The position numbers were made by a program, and so were the translations under genes. The notes beneath the pieces are model-generated. The model worked only from the letters and a program-made list of their open reading frames with translations, had not been told where the DNA came from and did no database searches. This document shows, in pieces, positions 32,160-41,674 of a stretch of DNA of 64,000 bases (positions are counted from its first letter, which is position 1; every line of letters begins with the position of its first letter). Source of the DNA: Theodoxus fluviatilis (taxonomy: Eukaryota > Mollusca > Gastropoda > Cycloneritida > Neritidae); assembly GCA_034096865.1 (NCBI GenBank), contig JAWQFJ010028271.1, positions 51,189-115,188 of the forward strand, read 5' to 3'.

Positions 32160-32571
32160 GCAAGTCTAAGCATTGATAGACACTGGCAGTGAAGTGGGCA
32201 CTATCACAGAGACGTTCTACAGAAAGAGACTGGCAACATTACCCATAGAACCGGCCAACTGGTTATCTCCCAAGGCGCCCAATGGCCTAGAAATCCCTTA
32301 CATTGGCTTGCTCCAAGGGAGGGTGGAAGCATTCGGCGGGACATGTGAGGGCGTCTTCCTGGTCGTTAAAGATGCTATCGACTCACATCAGCGACAACGG
32401 AAGGAGATTGTTCCTGCTATCCTCGGCATGAACGTTTTAAAATGCTTGCTAAGCCCAGAGAGAGGTGGCCTTGACTTGACAGCGACTCCGTGGCTTCCAG
32501 CGGTGGTACGAGAGGTGCACACAAGCTTCAACTCTGCGCAGGGCGTCGCGAAAGTTGCGAGGAAAGTGTGA
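32160..32571 (+). pseudogene. Ty3/Gypsy aspartic protease, copy 1
   Basis: The frame carries IDTGSEVGTI (the D-T-G catalytic loop near 32179) and PAILGMNVLK, the second conserved hydrophobic-Gly block of retroviral-type proteases that cut the polyprotein. It follows gag in another frame and ends at a stop at 32571, before the RT region. Confidence 0.8.
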
Positions 32572-32812
32572 GTACCATAGGATGCTATGCTAGCTGTCAC
32601 GGTCACCGGAGTGGAACGGCCCCACCTTCAGAGACTGCTTGCTGAACCCCATGAGCACCCCTTACCCAATGGCCTCATCCTCATCCTGACTCTCATCGGT
32701 TCTGACAGAGACCTGCTTCGTCCGTGTCGCCAATCTAACAGACGAAGACATCTTCCTTGCAGCCCGAACCCCCATCGCTACCCTTCATGCAGTTGACTCT
32801 GTCGATTCCCCA

Positions 32813-34879
32813 GGCTCCGTGGAGGTGAAGGTCGGTATAAATGAAATTGTCGTCCAAGATGCATCAGTGGATATCCCAGACTTGTCGGCAGTAGAGCTGG
32901 CCAAGAAGTTGGAGAGCTTCGACAGGAGTGCCAGCGAGAAGCAGAGAGTGCTGGAGGTACTCTCCAGACGGCATGGCGCCATTGCCTGCGGAGATGATCT
33001 TGGATACACCGACCTTGACCACCATCGGCTTAGAACAACAGATGAAGCACCCATCAGCCAGGCACATCGCCCGAATCCTTGTCCGCAAGAAGAATGGGTC
33101 GATTCGGTTGTGCGTCGACTATAGGCAGCTGAACCAGAAGACCGTGAAAGATGCGTACCCCCTTCCCCGAATCCAGGAGTCTTTTGACAGCCTAGTGGGT
33201 TCCAAGTTCTTCTCCAGATTGGACCTTCAAAGTGGGTACCACCCAGTTGCCTTGTAACCGGCAGACCAACACAAAACGGCTTTTGCAACCCCCTTTGGAT
33301 TGTACGAGTACACCAGGATGCCTTTCGGATTGACAGGAAGCACCTGCGATGTTCCAACGCTTGATGAACAGCATCATGTCCGATTGGCTTTTTCAGTTCC
33401 TCCTTGTATACCTGGACGACCTGCTGATTTTTTCCAAGACATTTGAAAGTCACCTCCAACACCTGGACAAGGTTCTCCAACGCCTTGAGGAGACGGGGCT
33501 GAAGCTGAACTTGGAACAAGAAGGGCAAAGCCCATACGACTCACATGCTTGACCTTGACCTTTATATGACCTTGACCTTCAGGTGACCTTCAAGGTCAAG
33601 GTCAAACAACTAAACCTACCAATGACATCATACACTAAGAAATGATTTACACATTTTTTTCCTACCAAAAAAACATGTGACCTTGACCCAAGGTCAAGGT
33701 CATCCAAGGTCATGCAACACAAAGCTCTTAATTCAAGACATAGGAAGCACAATGGTGCTTATTGGCACTTTCTACCATGAGATATAGTCACTTTTAGTGG
33801 TTCACTACCCCATTTTGGTCACATTTCATAAGGGTCAAAGTGACCTTGACCTTGATGATATGTGACCAAATGTGTCTCATGATGAAAGTATAACATGTGC
33901 CCCACATAATTATTAAGTTTGAAACAGTTATCTTCCATAGTTCAGGGTCAAGGTCACTTCAAAATATGTATACAATCCAACTTTGAAGAGCTCCTGTGAC
34001 CTTGACCTTGAAGCAAGGTCAACCAAACTGGTATCAAAAGATAGGGCTTGCTTTGACCTATATACCACTTGTAGCTAAGGTCGCCATTCTCAATAACGTG
34101 GGAGAAAATTGGGAAAATGTGAAAAATGACTGTTTTTGAGACCACATTTATGGCTCCTGTGACCTTGACCTTGAAGCAAGGTCAAGTCACTATGTATGTT
34201 TTTTGAGGCCTTGTCATCATACACCATCATGCCACATTTGGTGTTGATAGACTTAATAGTCTCCGAGAAAAATCCAACGTTTAAGTTTTTTACGGACGCC
34301 CGGACGGACGGACGGACGACACGGCTCAGTACATAGACTCACTTTTGCTTCGCATGTGAGTCAAAAATGCCAGCTACTCCAAAGGGAGGTCAGTTACCGG
34401 CCACACCATCTCGGCCGAGGGGGTCAGCTGCCAGGCAGAAAAGGTCCAAGCGGTGAGAGACTGGCCTACCCCAAAGACCATCAAGGAACTCCGCTCTTTC
34501 CTTGGTTTGGCAGGGTACTACAGTAGATTTGTTCCCAACTATGCCAAGATCGCCAGTCCGCTTTGTACCCTCATCAACAAGACAACTGACCACAGGAAGA
34601 AGGCATCCATTGAGGAAGTGTGAGGGTCCGAGGAACAAACGGCAATCCAGACACTGAAGGACAGGCTCACCGGGGCAGAGGTGCTTGCCTACACGGACTT
34701 CAGCAAACCCTTTATCTGGAGACTGATGCATCCTACGAGGGACTTGGAGCCATCCTCAGTCAAGAACAACAGGATGGAACTGTCACACGGCAACTTTTCG
34801 AGTAGGTGGGCCTTTAACCTCCGGGCGGAAACCTGGGAAAAGGTTTGCCGCGTTGGCAAAGGTACCTCGTGCCAGGGGA
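32813..34879 (+). pseudogene. Ty3/Gypsy RT-RNase H, copy 1, interrupted
   Basis: The RT fingers and palm are recognisable: ILVRKKNGSIRLCVDYRQLN, LPRIQESFDSLVGSKFFSRL, then YLDDLLIFS (the active-site Asp pair near 33418-33423). Frameshifts occur around 33000 and 33256. The thumb (34440-34620: ELRSFLGLAGYYSRFVP) is followed by a TGA near 34621 and an RNase H fragment with ETDASYEGLGAILSQEQ. An AGGTCA-rich repeat is inserted at 33517-34362. Integrase is absent. The second copy at 37912-39053 shares these lesions but not the insertion. Confidence 0.88.
33517..34362 (+). mobile_element. AGGTCA-rich dispersed repeat, full copy A
   Basis: Starts CAAGAAGGGCAAAGCCC and ends GCATGTGAGTC; GACTCACATGC near the start is the inverted partner of the end. 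The body holds many TGACCTTGACCTT and TCAAGGTCA motifs. The uninterrupted sequence in the second pol copy shows that it inserted between GGAA and AAATGCC, with at most a 2-bp duplication. It has no coding capacity. Other copies are at 56797-57633 and, truncated, 52132-52513. Confidence 0.88.
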
Positions 34880-36690
34880 AGAGGTGAGGAGGAGGAGAGC
34901 TCACAATGAGCACGGGCAGGTGGCGGTTACGGGAACTGAAACGTGGGATCCGTGCAAGTTGCTGGGGGAAGGTCTCGCGAGACGGGGACATGAGGGGGAG
35001 GACAGGGGGAAAATGAGGAGACCGGGTGAGAGAGCGGCCGAGAGAGGATCGAGAGTGGATAGGGAGGCGGCCGGTGGAAGAGTGTTGGGTTGGTTTCGAG
35101 GAGGAGAGCCTGATCTCAGAGGAGATTTCTCGTGTTGGAGAACTCGAACAACGGGAGTGTGTGACCTGGGGTCGTGTCGAGGGAGTGAGAGGGTACGTGA
35201 GTACGAACTGACGTTGGGCCTGATTTGCTTGGCTAACGGGTTTTTGTGTCACTGGGAAATTGTAGTAGGGATTCAGTTTTGTTTGTGCTTGTATCGCCAG
35301 TTCGAGGGCGGTTTAATATGATGATTCTAGGGGAAATTGGGTACCAGTTTGTGCTTGCATTGTTCGTTTTTTTTGCTCGGTCAGTCGTTGACTGTAATGA
35401 GTTTAATTAGTCTGATGGGCTATGAGAAAATTGCAAAAATGAATTAAATGCCGCTTTTCCCTGCGGTCTTCGGGTTTGTGTTATTCGGGCATGAGTGGTG
35501 GGGTTGATGATAATATTCTGGTGTCTTGCTAGATATTACAAGGGAGAGTTGAGTTACATGTTTGGTGTTGGAGGCATTGCCATTGTGAAATTGGATGATA
35601 CCTGCTGTGAGGGATTGATGATGGTTGTTGGACGTATTGCCATTGTGTAATTGTATGATATATGCTGTGAGGGATTGATGATTGTTGTTAGATGTATTGC
35701 CATTGTGTAGTTGTATGTTATATGGTGTGAGGGATTGATGATGGTTGTTGGAGGTATCGCCATTGCGGAATTGTATGTTATATGGCGTGGGGACTTGATG
35801 ATGGTTGCTGGAGGGTTGTGAGCTGGAGTCAATTCAGGGTTGTGTGCCGGGTGTGAAACGGGTGCCTTTGTACAAACCCCTCCCGCGTTGGAGTTAGTTC
35901 TTGTTTGCGAGTGTCATTTTGGTAGTACAGTTCATTCAATTATTGTTCTGTCCTGGGAGTAGGCAGGAGCCAATAAGCTGTAAGCTATCTATAGAGATGC
36001 TAGAAGGGTCAGGGTAAGCTTATCTGACGCCATGTCTAGGCATTCTTCTATGCACAGTACAGTGCAGGGGACAGGGTCCCATAACCGTGACTGGGTCACG
36101 GAGTAACTTGCCGTCCGAGGCAGTTATTATAAGTCGAGCAGGCGTAGTTACGTCGTGGAGCTGGAGTAGGGGACCAGAGATCAACTGGGGACCAGTGCTG
36201 CCTGCTGCCAGACGTCAACGAGACCGACCGGGGAGATCCACGGGTCACTGGAGTGACTCGTCCTGAGGAAACCATCGTCCGGATGGATACCTGGTGGACT
36301 TGGAGCCACTACGAGAGGGACGGAAGGACTGCTTCCGCCGGGGCTACCGTTCGGGCGCTGCTGCGACAACAGAGGCGGAGGCTGGAGCTTCGCGCGCTCT
36401 TATGGACACTGTGGATACAGGGGTCAGCTATGCTTGGATTAAGTGTGTTTTCCTAAGAAGAAAGACCGGTATGGTAAGCTTGACTTTCATACGTTCTTTA
36501 TTGATCCACAGGAGCTTCCTCCCTCCCGGAGCTCGCAGGAGCTCCTGATGATGCAGTCGCTGAGGAAGCCTCCGTTTTCCTCTGGCAACGCTGTGCAGTC
36601 CTGGCCTCCCGATGTTGTTTCTTCTCTTCCTGGGAGAGGGTCCGCCAAAGACTGTGAGGCACATGGCCCTCGAAACTCTTTACCCTCAGG
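34880..36690. other. Unassigned flank of Gypsy copy 1 with 60-bp tandem repeat
   Basis: No protein is recognised. At 35570-35825 there are four units of about 60 bp containing TATTGCCATTGTG, then GTATGATATATG-like sequence and GGGATTGATGATGGTTG. The purine-rich start (34880-35060) and later part could be an LTR or leader, but no matched ends were found. Confidence 0.45.
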
Positions 36691-36699
36691 GTCGGGCTC

Positions 36700-37149
36700 A
36701 TGACCGTCTCCTGTTCCCGGGCAACTGGGGTTTCGGGTGCCTTTCTGCTCTTTTTGGCCCTCTTCTCCCGGGATTCCTGGCTAGGGTGTTCTCGCGAGCC
36801 ACTCTCTCCACTCCCTGAAGAGGGCCTGCACTCCGGGGAGTGCGGCACGGGGGCAGAGCCAGACTCTTGCTGCCACCCATTTGTTGCCACCCAGTGGGAA
36901 AAGGGTGACTTCCGCTGCCTGCACACTAAGGTGAACCTGGCACAGAAGCAGTGGATTTTAGTTCCTGTCCACAAGAACCTAAGCCACTGGATCCTGTTGT
37001 GGGCCAACATCCCTGCACGGGAATTGGGATTTTTGGACTCCCAAAATCGCACCACCTCCGCTGCGGACTCAAAAGGGAGAGGAAAGTGCTCCCGGGAAAG
37101 AGTCGAGACCTTCGTACGCAGAGATGGCGGCACGCCCGGCACCGTCTAG
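36700..37149 (+). pseudogene. Ulp1-type cysteine protease fragment
   Basis: Around residues 88-115 the frame reads QKQWILVPVHKNLSHWILLW, then ELGFLDSQNR. This matches the catalytic core of Ulp1/C48 SUMO-type proteases: hydrophobic-P-V/I-H, then H-W-x-L with the catalytic His, then a D-S with the catalytic Asp. The Gln-Cys half that should follow is missing, and the frame ends in low-complexity sequence. A 214-codon minus-strand frame overlaps it, but only the plus frame shows a family motif. It lies just upstream of the TatD-like frame in an element-rich stretch. Such proteases are often carried by DNA transposons. Confidence 0.55.
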
Positions 37150-37221
37150 GCAGTCTCCTAAGGAGAGGACGGGGTCGCGGAGGAAACTCCCGGCAGCGGC
37201 CTCTCCTAAAGTGCGCCGCTA

Positions 37222-37472
37222 ATGTCTCCTTCAGTGTGGGGATGTCCGTGTTGGGGAATGTCAATAAGGGGCATGAAGCCGCTCTTCAGGCTATGCCCCG
37301 AGACAAACTCCTCCTGGAGGCGGACAGCCCCATCCATGAGAGACAGGGGAAATCTACCACCCCTTATGAGGCGGGTGATGCAGTTCTGCGGGTCGCAGCA
37401 ATTCCCAGAGTGCGAAGACTGTTGCTGCAGCAGATCCTGGAGGATGCACGCCGGTTCTTTAAGGTCCAGTAG
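37222..37472 (+). pseudogene. TatD-like nuclease C-terminus, copy B
   Basis: The frame reads VSFSVGMSVLGNVNKGHEAA, then MPRDKLLLEADSPIHERQGK, TTPYEAGDAVLRVAA and ARRFFKVQ-stop. It matches the last third of TatD-type metal-dependent DNases, including the P-x-D-x-L-L-L-E-x-D-S-P block with a metal-binding Asp. From the DSP block on it is nearly identical to copy A at 16090-16255. The N-terminal barrel with the HxH metal site is not present. Downstream are the same 3' segment and purine tract as copy A, then only the first ~20 bp of the LTR. Confidence 0.65.
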
Positions 37473-37911
37473 GCCGGCGTGCCCCTAGAATCCCAGGCGA
37501 GCAGGTTAGGTAGATGCAAGGTAAAGAGTAGAGGGACCCACCCTACTTAGTCTTGTATGAAGACAGGATCTTACCTTGTCTAAAATTGGGGGGTGGAAAT
37601 ACTTTTCTTATATTTCAAAATGTATGCGGTTGTTAACTCTAGGGATGTAGACGGGTATACCTGCTTGCCTCGTTCCCTAGAAGATGTGTCAATTTAATCC
37701 TTTTGGTTTTTGTACATTGGGTTCATTTTGTCCGTTTGGTTTTTGTACATTGTGTCGCTTTTACCCTTTTTGCTTTCGGGACGTTGGACACATCTGGGTC
37801 TAGGAAGAGCAGTCGAACCGGATGACTGAACAGCCGGGTCGGACTTTTCCTCGCGTGGGTTTTTTATATAAATTTTTGACGGGGGAGAGTGTGGTAGGGA
37901 GTCCTATTTAG
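37473..37911 (+). other. 3' segment, polypurine tract and LTR stub
   Basis: Closely matches 16256-16676, ending with ACGGGGGAGAG and TGTGGTAG, then breaks near 37911 where the Gypsy pol copy 2 begins. The break marks a rearrangement or deletion inside the LTR. Confidence 0.7.
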
Positions 37912-39053
37912 GCTGGCCAAGAAGTTGGAGAGCTTCGACAGGAGTGCCAGCGAGAAGCAGAGAGTGCTGGAGGTACTCTCCAGACGGCATGGCGCCATTG
38001 CCTGCGGAGATGATCTTGGGTACACCGACCTTGACCACCATCGGCTTAGAACAACAGATGAAGCACCCATCAGCCAGGCACATCGCCCGAATCCTTGTCC
38101 GCAAGAAGAATGGGTCGATTCGGTTGTGCGTCGACTATAGGCAGCTGAACCAGAAGACCGTGAAAGATGCGTACCCCCTTCCCCGAATCCAGGAGTCTTT
38201 TGACAGCCTAGTGGGTTCCAAGTTCTTTTCCAGATTGGACCTTCAAAGTGGGTACCACCCAGTTGCCTTGTAACGGCAGACCAACACAAAACGGCTTTTG
38301 CAACCCCCTTTGGATTGTACGAGTACACCAGGATGCCTTTCGGATTGACAGGAAGCACCTGCGATGTTCCAACGCTTGATGAACAGCATCATGTCCGATT
38401 GGCTTTTTCAGTTCCTCCTTGTATACCTGGACGACCTGCTGATTTTTTCCAAGACATTTGAAAGTCACCTCCAACACCTGGACAAGGTTCTCCAACGCCT
38501 TGAGGAGACGGGGCTGAAGCTGAACTTGGAAAAATGCCAGCTACTACAAAGGGAGGTCAGTTACCGGCCACACCATCTCGGCCGAGGGGGTCAGCTGCCA
38601 GGCAGAAAAGGTCCAAGCGGTGAGAGACTGGCCTACCCCAAAGACCATCAAGGAACTCCGCTCTTTCCTTGGTTTGGCAGGGTACCACAGTAGATTTGTC
38701 CCCAAGTACGCCAAGATCGCCAGTCCGCTTCGTACCCTCATCAACAAGACAACTGACCACAGGAAGAAGGCATCCATCGAGGAAGTGTGAGGGTCCGAGG
38801 AACAAACGGCAATCCAGACACTGAAGGACAGGCTCACCGGGGCAGAGGTGCTTGCCTACACGGACTTCAGCAAACCCTTCATCTGGAGACTGATGCATCC
38901 TACGAGGGACTTGGAGCCATCCTCAGTCAAGAACAACAGGACGGAACTGTCACACGGCAACTTTTCGAGAGGGCGACGTAGGTGGGCCTTTAACCTCCGG
39001 GCGGAAACCTGGGAAAAGGTTTGCCGCGTTGGCAAAGGTACCTCGTGCCAGGG
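37912..39053 (+). pseudogene. Ty3/Gypsy RT-RNase H, copy 2
   Basis: Nearly identical to 32897-34879 without the AGGTCA-rich insert. It carries the same RT blocks, YLDDLLIFS near 38424, and largely the same lesions: a stop after SGYHPVAL, a frame change before MFQRLMNSIM, and TGA after KASIEEV. It lacks the start of RT, and its left edge abuts an LTR stub. The right edge (CTCGTGCCAGG) is the same point where copy 1 passes to other sequence, but here a different LTR follows. Confidence 0.9.
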
Positions 39054-41452
39054 TGTCGCGCGTGAGTGCGACTGTGTGTGTGTGAAATGTGGGTGTGTGG
39101 GTGTGCGTATGATGGAGAGCTTGCTATGGGCATAGAGCACGTGTGACGTGACTGGCGGGTCAGCGACCCCAGGGGCCAAATAGGTCAGGGTATGAGAGGT
39201 CGCGAGCTTTTCCCGCCGCCGATTGTGCCAGGTAGGCAGTTACCTGGGCGACGTACAGCCGCAATGCGCATCGCACATACGGGGTCTACACCCTACGGGT
39301 CATTAGTATTCAGGAATGCGGGTCCTGATTGGCCTAGGGCCACGTGACTAGATTATTCGGCGAGCTTCGATGGGCTGTTTTGCGCCCAAACTGATCATAT
39401 CATCTCTGGTCGTTGGATCAGACGGACGGGAGAGTCATAGGAGCTCTAGAAGAGTAAGTGGCTACTCGCCAACTCTTAGCAAGACTGGGTCTTGTAACTT
39501 CTGGCATTGTGGGACAAGCGTCCGCCCTTGCAGAAGTATGTTCCACAGGAACGGCGTCGTAAGAGATTTGGAAAGTGCATTCCAAGAAAAGTCCTTGCTC
39601 GTGGAAGTAGACGGTCATTCTACTGGCCCGAGAAGGCAGGTGAAGCGTCCCGTGAAAACGCTATCTCTTGACGTGGAAGCAACAGGTGCTTCTGAGAGGT
39701 CTTGTATCGACCTAGAGTGGACTGGCGTTCTCTGGTGGGAACGTGAGGAAAAGGGACTTGTGGGCGACTGGGGGTTCACAGCCTACGGGTTGAGGTGAGA
39801 TGTGAAAATTTCTCCTTTATTTGAAACGTTGGGTCGCGGTCGAGTGAGGGGGATGGTCTGAGAGGGGGGCGAGTAAATTATCTATTGTCGTCATCGCCTC
39901 GCAGGACCCCTGAGAGTAAAGTGGAAATTAAATCATTGTGTGTAAAAAGGGTCTTTGTAACTCAGTAATTCTGCAAAACGCCTCTGTCTCGTGAGTGGGA
40001 GCGGATGCTTTGAGATGCCCCCTGTCCTGTAGTAATCACTCCCTTATATGGTGAACTTACACCACTCATTCATTTCGTTCCAGGCTATTTGTGTGCTGGG
40101 CTGCCTGTGTTATATCCCTGTACCCTGTGCGTGGCGAAGTCTTGGATGTGTCTGTGTAAGTGGAGGGAAGTTCCGTCGCTACACTTTTCGCCTGGACGGA
40201 AGGTTAGGCCTCTCTCTGTACGTGGCTCGAGGCCACGTGTGTCCACTGACGCCAGACGGTCTGGCAGGCTAGCGGCCAGGAGGTTGCTGCGTGACGGCTG
40301 AGGTCAAGGCCGCGTGCGAGTCGGGGAGACCACGTCACTGGGGGCGTGGATGTGGAATGCCACGGGATTGGTGGAACGCTTCCGGTGGCAGCAGACAGCC
40401 CTGTTCTGCTGTACTAGGAGCCTCTGACGACGAGTTACGTTGTGAGGGGGTCATCGAACGATCTGGTCTACATTGAAGTAGATAATTCACTTCGATACCC
40501 ACCTGAGTCTCCCTGGAGATAGGAACGGAGTTTCCTGTCTGCTTTCCAGCGGGAATCAGTTTAGATTTTTCGTCTTGGAGATTTGTTCGTCGTTTGTGCT
40601 GACGTGTAGTGGTCAGCCGGTTCTTGTGTAGTTCACCTGACGAGGGCAGTCAGAGTGTCTGCCCAGTAGGGGCGAGGAGGAAGAGTGTTGTGAACTGAGA
40701 TCTGTTGATCCGCGGACTTTGGACTGGACTTACTTTGGACGTATCTTCGCTGGACTACGGTAACAGCTTGCCTTGGTTAGACAGCTGTTGGGTGAGAATG
40801 CATTGTTTTCATTTGTGTTTATTCTTCGTATTCCCCACTCGAAGTGGGTTTTGCCCTAAGATTCGTGTTGTCACCTGTTTCGAAGGCTGAGGAAACTTCG
40901 GGGCGGGTTCTTCGTATTCTTGTGGAGAGAGGGGGGGCGATCTAGAATTTCTGCTTGTTTCAAACCTCACTTGCTATACACTGGCATCGCTGCCCTGACT
41001 CGAGGTCAGCTCAGCGTTGCCGTGTTGCCGCGTGTTTGTTTACTTTGAGATTGACCCGGGCGGGAGTGCTTTGGGTCCTTGACCTTGTTGTTGTAGCAGT
41101 AGGGTGACTCCCACGTCAGCCTGCTGCTACACTCCGTATTGAAGGAGCATTTGTTATTGTTTCTCTTTTGATTTAGCCTCCATAGTACTGGCGTTGTCGC
41201 ACGGCCGACTTTGGGTGGCTCACCTTTGTGAACATTATTTGATTAAACCTTGTGTTTGAATTTACCTCCTGCAGTGGTGGTTCATCATTTACTTTGTTTA
41301 TTTGTCTTGTTTACCTTTTTATAGTTCTCAAGGTGGGAGTAGTAGGTTTAGTTGTAAACCTGATCCCTTTTAGCGGACTTCCGCTTGGCGAGCCTGTCAG
41401 CAATTACATCAGCTGGCCCATCTTATTAATTTAATATAGGGATCACGCGACA
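39054..41452 (+). mobile_element. Putative 5' LTR and leader of the Gmr1-like element
   Basis: Starts TGTCGCGCGTGA and has TCACGCGACA at 41443-41452, an inverted pair of the same type as the solo LTR at 4846-6229. The gag-pol frame follows at 41675. At about 2.4 kb it is long for an LTR, so part may be leader. A TGGCGTTGTCG phrase near 41190 resembles the possible primer site at 31105 and would put the LTR end earlier. No 3' LTR is in the window. Confidence 0.5.
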
Positions 41453-41674
41453 GTGTACGCGCCCTGCCAGGATTATCTAATTTGTAATTTTTGAGAAAAT
41501 TAAGTCATTTTGTCAGCTACACCACCTTGAGAGCTCTTGACACCACTGCAGAGGTTTATTTGCATGGTTCACCTGTTTACCCTTTTGCCATTGAATTGTG
41601 TGATATTGCTCACTATTGCTCAGGGTCCCGAGTTTGACAATCACCGCGAAGATTGATTGTAACTTATATCGGGA

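Noticed and set aside
36498..37142. 214-codon minus-strand ORF as a gene
   Set aside because: It is charged and low in complexity with no motif, and it overlaps the plus-strand Ulp1-like motif. Kept only as an ambiguity in the findings.
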